Origin: Leishmania donovani
Lineage: Eukaryota > Euglenozoa > Kinetoplastea > Trypanosomatida > Trypanosomatidae
Assembly: GCF_000227135.1 (NCBI RefSeq)
Contig: NC_018251.1
Span: forward strand, 109,581 to 160,670
Direction: 5' to 3'
DNA: 51,090 nucleotides
Numbering within the stretch: the stretch's first letter is position 1; the number at the start of each line of letters is the position of its first letter. Position numbers and translations under genes: made by a program. This document shows positions 20,913-30,756 of this stretch, one piece after another. The notes beneath the pieces were generated by a model. That model saw only the letters and a list, made by a program, of their open reading frames with translations, did no database searches and had not been told where the DNA came from.

Positions 20913-22290
20913 GTCCAATGAAGATGCGGGTGGTGGTGGTGCTGCTGCTGCTGCCGCTGGAGGAGGGAAGGACGGGGGGAGGGAGGGGGCGCAAGACGTC
21001 AGAGAGGGTTGCCAGCGTAAGCGTATACGTTTGCCTGCCAAACTTGTCGGAAAAGAGCAAGCGAGGAAGCGGGCGCCGCCCTTTCGCACGTGGATCAGCT
21101 CCACTATCACTCGAAGCAGGCCAGGGTTTACACCGCTCGAACGCACTACGACGTATGGCAACCACTTGCGCGTGACACCTTAGATTGGAGGAGGACGGAG
21201 TGGTTGGTGCTGGGCTAGGGGAGGGGTGGCGCGCGCAATACACAGCGAGAAGCAGAATGAGCGGCGGGCATCTTCTGCTGGTGTGTGCATGTTTCGCATG
21301 ATAGATTACCGCACCTGCGTGCTGCATCCCCCTTCCCCTACAGCGGTCGTTCACGTGCCTAGACTATGTGGTGGTGCCGGCGTGACTGTGGCTGTGGATG
21401 GAGAAGGATATGCATGTTCGTCTCCTTGTACCGAGAAGAGAGGGGGTCGAGGAGAGGGGGGGGGGTGGATTCAATGACGTGCACTACTGGGAGATGGTGC
21501 TCTTGCGGCCAGACGGGAGAGAACGAAAAGCCTCTGCCGCCTCCATCGCGGCTGTGCGTAACTGTGAAAAACTTTCTTCTGTTGCTGCTGTGTGTTTACT
21601 TGTTTTTGAGTCTGTGTCGCTCGCCTTCTCTCTGCTGGCCTCGTGCGCGCGCTTATCGCTGCTTGGCGGTTGCTCGACTATAAAGAATGCAGCGCATCAC
21701 CGCACGTTCCTCGCCTCCTCTATGCACACCTATGTATCTATGCGTGTGTCTGTGTAGATGCACATGGTTGTGGATTTATGCACCGTTTCCGTTGGTGCGT
21801 CTACACATGTCAACCTGTCTTGCTTTAGATGCTGATGTGGCGTGTCGCTGGCTAGGTGTGCATGTGTGTGATGCTCATCAGCTGCACAGCATCGCCCGCC
21901 CCTCTTCCATCCTTAGAAATATCGTCTCGGTGCTTGATCTTCTCTCCGCCGATCCTTTTCGTCGTCGGGCCAGGGAGGGGGAGGGAGAGGGTTCTTTGAT
22001 GCCGCTTGTTAGTTCGCTGTGCTCTTCGACGGGCCTCATCCGCGCATTACACGCTGCTGACTTCCGAATTATGTGGATGCCTAACTCGCTTGCACACGGT
22101 TAGACGTCTACATCTCATGGCATCTGTCCCTCTCTTCCGTTGCCTTTCTCGTCTTTTCAAGCCCCGGCTGTTGCATGGCCTGCGTGTGGAGAAGCGTGCG
22201 AGCGCAACTTTGAAAAGCGAAGAACACAACCCCTCGTGGTGGGGGACACATCTCAGTGCGTGGCATTCTCAGTGTCCAGTGCCCCACTCA
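20913..22290. other. Spacer / 3'UTR of 1025-aa gene
   Basis: No supported gene; GT- and CT-rich spacer leading into the SIDER-like repeat. Confidence 0.65.
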
Positions 22291-22731
22291 CACTGTCTGC
22301 GGAGAAGCCAGGCAAGCCCCCTACCGATGCTGAGCGACTTCTGGTGGCAAAAGCCTCATCCGCCTACGGGGCAGGGGGAGGTGAGTGCGATGTTGTATCG
22401 CTGCTGATGTGCGCGGTCAGGCCCTGTAGAGGGGGGAGGGGGCGGTGCTGCGTCGGAGCGTCCTGCTACAGCGCACACGCTGGTGCCATCTGTGTGTTGG
22501 GCAGTGTGTGTGCGTGACTCGAGTGTATCTCGCCTGGACCTCACCGCCCATTGGTGGGGAGGCCGAGTGTCATCCCGAGGAACATAGCAGGCGGCCGCCT
22601 GCGGACCGGGTATGGGGGTGGGCAGGCCTTGAGGCAGGGGCCGTGCTCCGGTGACTGAGCTGGCGCACACTGCTGTAGCACGTGTGTGTGTGCGTGTACT
22701 GCTGCCTCGCGCGACGCCGGTGATGGGTGGT
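22291..22731 (+). mobile_element. SIDER-like dispersed repeat, subfamily A, copy A2
   Basis: The only uninterrupted subfamily A copy (441 bp), from CACTGTCTGCGG to CGCCGGTGATGGGTGGT. It matches A1 with a handful of changes and shares its core with subfamily B. It contains no open frame of interest and has no obvious poly(A) tail. Confidence 0.75.
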
Positions 22732-23295
22732 GGAGTGATGAGGGAGAGATGCAGCACATAGTAGATGGCCGAATAGACACGTTGACAAGAAACCCAACGC
22801 AGGACGCGAGAAGCGTCAAAAGACGAAGCACCCGAGGCTGCGCAACACTGTGCAGCGACGGGACGTGTCTCAGGAGGGGGGTGGAAGCGCTGGGGCGGCC
22901 AAAAGGGGCCATTGTGTACGTGCACTTGTACCTTCGACGCACACACACACACACGCGCGAAAACGCATCACGCGTTTGGGAGGTTTTGCTGGGAGCGCAT
23001 GCATCTTCTCTCCCTCTTTTCGCCACCGTGTCGACAGCCCCTCCTTTCTCCGTCCCGCCTTTCCGTTTCGTCTCCACTTCCCTTGCTTCCAGGTTGCCGG
23101 CCTCCCATCAAGGGCGCACCTGCTGCTCTTCAGTCTCCTTGGCACAGTGTGGAGCTGTTGCCCGCGAATTAACAAAGAACACTCGAGAATCGCCGCGTAA
23201 CGATCGCAGCGAGGGCACCGCCACGTGTGTTGTAGTCTATTACACAGATAAGCACAAGTGTTAGAACCCCTCCCCTCTCCCCTGCTGTCGCGAGG
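22732..23295. other. 5' flank of 625-aa gene
   Basis: Spacer between the SIDER-like repeat and the next gene, with a CA-rich patch at 22940-22954 and a strong CT tract from about 23005. Confidence 0.6.
23040..23092 (+). promoter_or_regulatory. Polypyrimidine tract and trans-splice acceptor for 625-aa gene
   Basis: A 50-nt CT-dominated tract ends in GCTTCCAG with AG at 23091-23092, 204 nt before the ATG at 23296. Confidence 0.5.
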
Positions 23296-25173
23296 ATGGA
23301 CCCTGCATCAAGGGTAAGTCTTATGAACGTGACGGTGCTTACCTGCATTTTGGTCCTTTACATTGCACACGACGCAGGCTTCCGCTTCTGGATGACGCGC
23401 AGCGATACTGTCCCACTCACAGCAGCCCTCGTGCACGACACTAAGGTACTGCAACAGTACGGCGACGTAGGTTTGGCCTATGATGCCGCCATCGGGCACG
23501 TGCGGACCCCTCCTCTCCAACTTTACTCCATCAATGCTGAGCGCTTCGCCGCCAACTACACTGCACCGATGAGGGCCGCCGCTGCCGAGACCGCTAGCCA
23601 AAACGATGCGCCACGCCCCAGCTCCGCACCGTCTGCCACCGACAACACCTTTTCCGATGCACTTCCAATGGCAGCGGTGGTGGTGGAGAGCACGTGGCTC
23701 ACCCCTGACCAGGACGCTGTCTCCTCCGTGTACGCGCAGCGGCTGCTGGAAGGGTACCGTTACGCTCTGCTCAGCGGCGCACCGTGGCTACTGCTCTCCG
23801 GTTCTGCAGCGGAGGCGTCAGTGGGACTGCAGTTTCTGCGGCTCCTGCCCAACCCAGCCGAGAGGATCTTCCCGGACTCTGTGCTAGAGCGGTGGCCTCT
23901 GCCGCTCGTCACCGCGGCACTGCAGCTGCGCGAATCAATGGCACCGTATGAGACTCTTGGAGCGTGGGTGCACGGCGCGGGCACGAGACCGCTCAACTCC
24001 TTCCCCGCCTCCTCGATGACTTCACGAGCGAGCCAAGGGCAGGATGCTCATCAAAGCCCGGTGCCGGGTCAGGCGTCTCTGCAGTCGTCCCTCAGCCAGC
24101 TGCTCTCGGCCTACTCCTTGGCAGTGACAAGCGCGGGCCATGTACGCCCAGCCTCGCTCATCCTGGGTGCGGAGTGGATGCGGCGCATGGATGCCCAGCA
24201 CCGGAGCAGCAGCTCCGCCACCAACGTTAACGGTGCCACGAGAGCTGCGGCCGACGGCCACGCGGCGCCTGAGCAACCACGCGTGACGGTGTACGCGACA
24301 AAGCCTGACGCCGACGATGGCGACGATGATCTGAAAATCGAAAAGAACGAGGATGGAGGTGCCTCCAAGGACGCGGCCAGCGCTCCGTGGGAGCAGCCGC
24401 GGGTGCTCGAGCTTCATGTGAACAACACTTCCACAGCGGTGCACGTGACTGTGCCTGGCATGGTGATGATCAGCGACGCGAACGCCAACAAGCGTGCTCA
24501 GCACGTGGCGAGGGCAGTTCAGCAGCTGGTGGAACTGACACTTGTGCACCGCTATGCCGCTCGCAGCTCCAGCAGCTCCAGTGCGCCAATGGACGCAGAG
24601 AGGGAGGTGGGGTGGTGGTGGTGGCTCGGTAGGCCCTACGGCGTGACGGTCATCGCTGGCAGGTGGGAACAGCAGCGTGTCAAGCTTCTCTACATGAAGG
24701 CCTTCCGTGAGGCCGTGGCTGACTCGCAGGAAGGGCTGCGAAAAGCAGTGCAGCTGCTCCATCAATCTCGCTGTCAGTTTGAAAGACCTCTGCTGCCGCT
24801 GCCATGCCACGGCGTTCGCGGTCCACAACTCCCACCATCAGCGCTGCCTTTCAGCACCGCGGTGCCGGCGCGCTCGCGCATCTTCGTGCTGCCCCCGCCA
24901 TATGAGGATCTGCAGAGCGTCCAGCCGAAGCCGGAGTGGCTCAACTACACAGGTGAGCTGCCCGCGTCCATCAACGCAGAGGCGTCGCGTGTGGCGAAGC
25001 TGCTGGGTCGCGTGAGTTTCTTCCTGTACTTGAACTACCGCCGGTGGATGGACTGGTTTCTGGCGTCGCTGCCGGTGGGGTCTTACCAGGATCACTTTGT
25101 GCTCATATCGGTGCTGATGTCCGACTTCGCCGAGCACCGCATCAGCTGGATGGATGTGCTACACCTCCGCTAA
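23296..25173 (+). CDS. Membrane-anchored hypothetical protein, probable ER/Golgi lumenal (625 aa)
   Basis: Not firmly recognised. Residues about 10-30 (MNVTVLTCILVLYIAHDAGF) form one hydrophobic segment suited to a signal anchor. The body is hydrophilic with potential N-glycosylation sites (NYT near residue 88, NNT near 376, NYTG near 551). An acidic low-complexity stretch (DADDGDDD, about 337-344) and Ser-rich runs break up the middle. There is no clear second membrane helix, although the C-terminus is rich in aromatic residues (FFLYLNYRRWMDWFL). A faint resemblance of the last third (WEQQRVKLLYMKAFREA) to the GPI-transamidase subunit PIG-S was noticed, but PIG-S has a C-terminal membrane span that is not evident here, so this is only a suggestion. 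Confidence 0.8.
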   Translation: MDPASRVSLMNVTVLTCILVLYIAHDAGFRFWMTRSDTVPLTAALVHDTKVLQQYGDVGLAYDAAIGHVRTPPLQLYSINAERFAANYTAPMRAAAAETASQNDAPRPSSAPSATDNTFSDALPMAAVVVESTWLTPDQDAVSSVYAQRLLEGYRYALLSGAPWLLLSGSAAEASVGLQFLRLLPNPAERIFPDSVLERWPLPLVTAALQLRESMAPYETLGAWVHGAGTRPLNSFPASSMTSRASQGQDAHQSPVPGQASLQSSLSQLLSAYSLAVTSAGHVRPASLILGAEWMRRMDAQHRSSSSATNVNGATRAAADGHAAPEQPRVTVYATKPDADDGDDDLKIEKNEDGGASKDAASAPWEQPRVLELHVNNTSTAVHVTVPGMVMISDANANKRAQHVARAVQQLVELTLVHRYAARSSSSSSAPMDAEREVGWWWWLGRPYGVTVIAGRWEQQRVKLLYMKAFREAVADSQEGLRKAVQLLHQSRCQFERPLLPLPCHGVRGPQLPPSALPFSTAVPARSRIFVLPPPYEDLQSVQPKPEWLNYTGELPASINAEASRVAKLLGRVSFFLYLNYRRWMDWFLASLPVGSYQDHFVLISVLMSDFAEHRISWMDVLHLR

Positions 25174-26252
25174 GGCGGAGGACGAGGGGCGAGGAAGGTA
25201 GGTTAGAGACCTCGTCTGCCTTCTCATCCTGCGCCGTATAACGTGGCGGTGTGAGGTAGCCTGTGTGCATGCCTGTTTAGGTGTGTCTTGGCAGCACTGT
25301 AGCTGCTGAGTGCGTGGGCGACTTCTCAGATGATGGGCTGCTTCATCAAATAACGGCAAGGAAAGGGTGGACTCAAGCGAATAGATGGTGCTTCGCTCCC
25401 ATACCGCGCATGTATGCGTGCGCCGGTGGAGGACAGGGCGTTGTTCGTTTAACGGACCCCATCCTTTGCATGGGGAAGGGTGGGGGGGCGTTGAGGAAGG
25501 AGGGTCTCCTTATGCTGCGCAGACAGACACCGATGTGCTCATGGGGGAGCCCCCGCCTCTCCTCCCCATCGTTCAGTGTAACTTCATGGCCAGTGAAACG
25601 AGTGCAGGGGTGCGCATGTTGGCGGTGGAAGAGATGGAAGGATGAAGGCGGTATTTTAACCGTCTGCTGACCAGGTGCAGCGCGTGTGTGCGCCTCTCTC
25701 AACTTTCGTCAGCACGCGCCCCCTCATTGAGGGCCGTCGCTCTCCGCGGTCTCTGATCATCAAATGACCTGCTTCCTCTGTCTCCGCCTCTCCCCACCTA
25801 CCCACCCCCACCATCCTCCCTCGGCAACTCGTCCATTCGACGCATACATATATATATGCACACGAGCACCTCCTTACCTCTTCCGCGTTGATGCGCACCC
25901 GCAACTGTTGTCCATCACACGCGCGTGCGCGGCGGTGATAGTTGCGGTACTGTGTTACGTGTGGCCACACGCACTTTCATCGGCACAAACGCTTACAAGC
26001 GCCCCCACGCCGGTCTTCGGTCGCTGATCTCTCTCCCGCACCACCACCCCATCCTACCTAAGCCCTCTGTGCGGTAGAGAAAGCGTGCGCCTGCGTGTGT
26101 GCTCCTTCCGTTGTGTGCCACGCCCCACCTCCACCACGCCCTTGTATCATTCCTCGCCTGAATCTCTCTCGCCGCTCTCTGGCCGACGCAGTGCTGAAGA
26201 AGAGCGCCGTCCTTTGCCGTTGCGTCTTGGCTTCCGTGCCTCGCCATACACT

Positions 26253-26289
<37 letters not shown>

Positions 26290-26514
26290 CGACAGCATCG
26301 CACAGGCAGAGAACCACGCGGGCACGCACAGGGAGAGATAGCGACACCAGAGGAGCAGCGCAGAGAGGCGCATACGCAGTCAGGTCAACGCGCAGGCACA
26401 CGCAAGGAGGAGCTGCAGCGTCCCCCGCTGCCCCTTCGGTGTCCCAGAAGTCTGTTTCCCGTCGGCGCTCCACCACAGCGCACCTGCCTTCCCTCAGTGA
26501 AGCAGCGACGGAAT
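25174..26514. other. Spacer upstream of SET-domain gene
   Basis: No supported gene. Contains a small inverted repeat (CCCCAT...ATGGGG near 25458-25475), CT tracts at 25770-25830, and a CA microsatellite at 26256-26287 close to the next start codon. Confidence 0.6.
26256..26287. repeat. CA dinucleotide microsatellite
   Basis: About 16 CA units in the presumed 5' leader region of the SET gene; the frame stays open through it but is not likely to be translated. Confidence 0.9.
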
Positions 26515-28503
26515 ATGGAGGCGGCGTTGACGGAGCTCAAGAACGAGGGCAACGCGCAGTTTGCGTCCGGCAACGCTAGGGGCGCGATTGAGACCTACAA
26601 GAAAGGCATTCACCTCATCGAAGCCGATGCAGGTCAGCAGCAGCAGCAGCAGGATTTCAAGGCCGTGGGAGTGTCGGCCACGTCCTTGACGACATCTGAG
26701 GAGGCGCGGAGATTACACGTGCTGCTCTACTCGAACATGTCGAACGCGTACTTAAGCCTGTGTGATTTCCGCGAGAGCTGGGAGATGGCTGCAGCGGCGA
26801 CGAGACTCGACCCGCATGCTTGGAAGCCGTGGATGCGCTTTATCGAGGCTCGCCGTCGCGGCGGCTTCCCGTTCGACGCCCTTGTGCACTCGTTGCAATA
26901 CTTGCGGCCACTCCTGCGCGCGGAACGGGAGCAGAGGCGCATGACGGCGGCCGAAGCGATAGCGACTCTTGACGCCATCGAGGCTCCGCTGTGTGATGAG
27001 TTGGGACTGCTCCGCCTCTCACCGGACATCGAGCTCGTCGAGTACGCTGGCGGCGTGGCGCTGATCAGCCGCCGCCAGTTCCAGCCGAAGGATGTGATCT
27101 TTGTCGAGCACAAGTACACCAGGATCAACTTCGAGGAAAGCGAGATGAGCACGCAGTCTGACCTCACCACGGAGTCGATTGTGGGGTACTTCGCAGAGCG
27201 CCTGCGTCCTGAGCAGGCTGTGGCGAGTAAGCGTTGGTGCGACTTCAAGAAAGATTTCACAGGTGCATGGCCGCGCAGCGACGACGACGTCGACGTCGAC
27301 ACCCGCGAGACCATAAGCAGCCACCTACGCACCCGCTTCCCCGACGTTGCCGAGGACGACTTCCGTGAGCTGCTCAGCACCGCTCTCATGTGTCGCTTCA
27401 ACTGCTTCCACTCGGGGTTCTTCCGCACCTGCGCCCTGGCGAACCACAGCTGCCACGCCAACATCGCCATGAAGTATAGCAGCGTGGAGGAGACGGTCAA
27501 AATGATCGCTGTCGACATCATCCAGCCCGGTGAGCTCATGAATGTGAAGTACCTCAGCGACGCACACTTCCTGCTTGGCGTAGGCAAGCGCCGAGAGCTG
27601 CTGCGCTCCTGGCTCTTCTGGTGCCAGTGCGACCGTTGCCTGCGAGATAGCCAGGCCACGGCACTCTCGGAGTTCGTTGAGTGTTCTGCTTGCGGTGCCT
27701 TTTCGCACTCCGCCCTGATGGGCTTCAACCCTGCCTCTGATCCGCTGCTCCAGGCTAGGGAAGCATGTTGCGCGTGCAGCGCGGACATGGTGTGGCCACC
27801 AGAGCAGCGTGACCTCCTCCAGAAGGAGCTCATGCACACGTTCACAAGCAGCACATCTTACTACACCCCCACCGAGCTCGCTGAGTGGATGCACACGCAG
27901 CTCGAGATGACGGAGAGGTTGCGGCTGCACCCCGAGCACTGGATCTACCGCGCCCTCTTCTACTTTTTCGCTGTGGCGCTAACCGCAATGGTCGATCGCG
28001 TCAGCGCGGGGCTGAGCGAGCCGCGTATCTCGCAGTTCGTGGTGGACGAGATGAAGCACCTTTTCGGGGCCTGTGGCCTGCAGACATACTACCTTCCCCG
28101 CTGCGCTGCCGCACGCGCGAAAGCCGGCGCGGCGAAGCACATGGCTGGCGTGGTGGCAGTGGACGAAGTGGTGTGCACCAGCAGCGACAGCGGCGGCGGC
28201 TGCGAGTTTCTCAAGAGCCTTATCATTCTCTGGGAACTGCTGGTGCCCTTCTACCCTGTGAACGAGATGTGGTCCGTCAACGACGCCATCTGCAAGTTGG
28301 TGCTGCTGCACTTGGTGTACCCTACACCAGCGCCGTCCCTGGCCCCGTCGCTGGCGCTGAGGCTGCTCCAGCGGCACGGTAGTTATGTCGGGGACGTCAA
28401 CGCTGCAAAGTGGCTCCACAGCTATAGCGTGCACCGGACCACCTTCAATGCAAAGGAGCCGCTGCCGTTAACGAAGGTGAAGAAAGCCTTCAAGGGTGGA
28501 TGA
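26515..28503 (+). CDS. TPR and SET domain protein, SMYD-like lysine methyltransferase (662 aa)
   Basis: Probable protein lysine methyltransferase using S-adenosylmethionine. The ATG at 26515 is chosen over the longer open frame from 26095, because upstream residues are encoded by a CA microsatellite and low-complexity leader, while MEAALTELKNEGNAQFASGN begins a TPR motif. TPR-like helices lie at about 4-36 and 66-100, with polyglutamine at 41-46 between them. The split SET domain follows: VALISRRQFQPKDVIFVEH (181-199), the cofactor-binding NHSC (310-313) in ALANHSCHANIAMKYSS, and GELMNVKYL with the usual SET tyrosine at 346. A post-SET cluster CQCDRC (370-375) and further Cys pairs (390/393, 418-421) could bind zinc. 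No MYND finger is seen in the usual place inside SET. The substrate is unknown. Confidence 0.88.
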   Translation: MEAALTELKNEGNAQFASGNARGAIETYKKGIHLIEADAGQQQQQQDFKAVGVSATSLTTSEEARRLHVLLYSNMSNAYLSLCDFRESWEMAAAATRLDPHAWKPWMRFIEARRRGGFPFDALVHSLQYLRPLLRAEREQRRMTAAEAIATLDAIEAPLCDELGLLRLSPDIELVEYAGGVALISRRQFQPKDVIFVEHKYTRINFEESEMSTQSDLTTESIVGYFAERLRPEQAVASKRWCDFKKDFTGAWPRSDDDVDVDTRETISSHLRTRFPDVAEDDFRELLSTALMCRFNCFHSGFFRTCALANHSCHANIAMKYSSVEETVKMIAVDIIQPGELMNVKYLSDAHFLLGVGKRRELLRSWLFWCQCDRCLRDSQATALSEFVECSACGAFSHSALMGFNPASDPLLQAREACCACSADMVWPPEQRDLLQKELMHTFTSSTSYYTPTELAEWMHTQLEMTERLRLHPEHWIYRALFYFFAVALTAMVDRVSAGLSEPRISQFVVDEMKHLFGACGLQTYYLPRCAAARAKAGAAKHMAGVVAVDEVVCTSSDSGGGCEFLKSLIILWELLVPFYPVNEMWSVNDAICKLVLLHLVYPTPAPSLAPSLALRLLQRHGSYVGDVNAAKWLHSYSVHRTTFNAKEPLPLTKVKKAFKGG

Positions 28504-28691
28504 CTGCGGACCGTTAACCTGTCCACGTGCGCTGCAGCATGCGCGCGCACACACGCGGGCGGGGGAGCGATATCTGGTAATGAGGGCAAACGGCGTGATT
28601 ACAGCCTTCGCCTCCCTGGTGCGTCTGCGTCTTTGCGCCGGTGCATGCAGCCTGCGTATACACGGATATAGATCTGTGTGTGTTCGCGCAT

Positions 28692-29092
28692 GAGCATTCC
28701 TCGCCTCTCCCCTGATGGCAGAGGCGAGGGGCACCTTACACGGTGCGCGGTGTCGCAGGGTCCAGCGCCTACGGGGCAGGGGGAGGTGAGTGCGATGCTG
28801 TATCGCTGCTGATGCGCGCGGTCAGGTCCTGTAGAGGGGGGAGGGGGCGGTGCTGCGTCGGAGCGTCCTGCTACAGCGCACACGCTGGTGCCATCTGTGT
28901 GTTGGGCAGTGTGTGTGCGTGACTCGAGTGTATCTCGCCTGGACCTCACCGCCCATTGGTGGGGAGGCCGAGTGTCATCCCGAGGAACATAGCAGGCGGC
29001 CGCCTGCGGACCGGGTATGGGGGTGGGCAGGCCTTGAGGCAGGGGCCGAGCGGCGTTTGGCCTCGTGCTGTACGGCAGGGCGGCGATGGCAC
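28692..29092 (+). mobile_element. SIDER-like dispersed repeat, subfamily B, copy B1
   Basis: The one uninterrupted subfamily B copy (401 bp). It starts GAGCATTCCTCGCCTCTCCC, with a 10-bp GC-rich hairpin (28699-28708 with 28720-28729), continues through the shared core and ends TACGGCAGGGCGGCGATGGC. It lies about 190 bp past the SET gene stop, hence almost certainly within its 3'UTR. Confidence 0.75.
28699..28729 (+). other. Conserved hairpin at 5' end of subfamily B repeat
   Basis: CCTCGCCTCT pairs with AGAGGCGAGG across an 11-nt loop. The same hairpin is at 41762-41792 and 48923-48953. Confidence 0.75.
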
Positions 29093-30756
29093 ATGTTTAC
29101 ATACCTGCGAAAAGAAGTTTCGACCTGTTTCTTCTGGCTGCCGTGGTGGTTGTGGTGGTTGTCGGCACCGTAGCTCCGCACTGTCGCGCGCCCTCTTCCT
29201 CGGTGTCTTTAAGTGGTTTTTTATTCTGATAAGTGCCTTTGACGTGCCCATCCCTGAGATGTGCGCAGGGCATGCGTACACGCAAATTCATGCCCACGCA
29301 CCTAGGCGCAGGTCTCTGTTCTCCGTTGCCCGTCAATCCTACCCTCCACTCATTGGGACCTCTCTCTCTCTCCTACCCCCTTCTTTTCTGTCGTCCTCTC
29401 CGCCCTATCCCCTTACACATCTTCGGCTTGTTGTTTGGCAGGTGCACTCACTCTGTCGTCGTCAGCCCCTTCGTCTTCTATTTATTCTCTCGGTGATGTC
29501 TTTGCCGTCCGTGTATGTGTGTGTGTGTGTTTGGGTGTGTGCACTGCGTGTGGCACTGCGTGTTTCGCCGTGGGGCCCAGGCGTGCGTGCATGAGCATGT
29601 TTGGGTGCTTCTGCGTTGTCCCTCCTTGCCGCTGTTAGTTACACTCGCCCGCGCTCTCGCTTTCCCATCCCACGAAGTCTTGTCACAGAGGCTATGTTTG
29701 GGCCCCTTCTCTATTTTGTTTTTCCGACGTTTTGGGTCCGTACGCGGTGTCCCTCAGCAGCAGCGGCAGCAGCGAAATCATGGTGGATGGGCGCGCGCGC
29801 GTGTGTGTTTGTAGTGGTTGCTCTTCCTTTGCATCTTCTTCGCGTTTTGAGTGGGGAGGGTTTGGAAGTGAAAGTCCCCTTCCGCCCGCCCCCACCCCTC
29901 CCTCCTATGGACCCGATCGTCGCCTTTCTATTTGTTGCGTGCTCGGTGTCTCCCTCTCTCCTTGTGCATGGGTGGGTATGGTGGCGTGCTCACGGTGTTG
30001 CCCCGCCTTTCTAATTGTATCCCTCCTGCCCACTGAAGCGCATGACGCCGCGCCACCGTCCCACACCACACCACACCACCACTCTCGCTCTTCACGTACA
30101 CGGGCACATATATGCATGTGTAGGAGGGGGTGCCGACCGCGCAAGTGCCTCCTCCCCACCTCTCCTCAACAGAGAAAACAGCGCCGGCGCTTGATAGACT
30201 CCAACGAATAGCAGAGGGGCTGAGAGGCATGCGTACACCTACATGACGGCGCCGCAAAACAGCCCACGTTGCGGAAGGGAGACCAAAGCCACAGAAAGCA
30301 GGAAAGCAGCAGGGCGCGCGCGCACACACCCTCCTCCTCCTCTGGTGCTTTTTGACTCGCCTCTTTGTTGGTTTGCTTGCCGCTCCGCACCTGTGCGTGT
30401 ATGCTCGCTGCTCCGCCTTCACCCTGCGGCCTCCGCCCATTTTTCTCCTCCCGGCACCTCCCTCCTACCCCCCCCCCTCCACTGCCTACCTTCCGCGACT
30501 GGGCACCTGATCACAGTCGTAGAACCTCATTGGCACGTTTTCTGTTTGCTCTACGTGCAAAGGGCTGGACGAAGGAGCGGGGATGGCGACCGCGCTGTAG
30601 TATACAGGCAAAAGAATCGAGAACGCACACGCACACATCATTCGCCTCGATCCACCATGGAACGCTGTTGCCTTTCGCTTCTACTATCTTTCTCGCTCTC
30701 CCCTCTCCCTTCTCCCACCCCCCCCCCGGCACACCATGTAGTTCTCGCCGTAGATC
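29093..30756. other. Spacer upstream of doublecortin-like gene
   Basis: No supported gene; CT-, GT- and C-rich spacer with two C-runs near the 3' end. Confidence 0.65.
30666..30741 (+). promoter_or_regulatory. Polypyrimidine tract and trans-splice acceptor for doublecortin-like gene
   Basis: A long CT tract ending in nine C is followed by ATGTAG, with AG at 30740-30741, giving a 15-nt 5'UTR; a second AG lies at 30752-30753. Which is used cannot be told from sequence. Confidence 0.4.

Noticed and set aside
26095..26514. 140-residue N-terminal extension of the SET protein
   Set aside because: It is encoded by a CA microsatellite and low-complexity leader; the TPR homology begins at the ATG at 26515.
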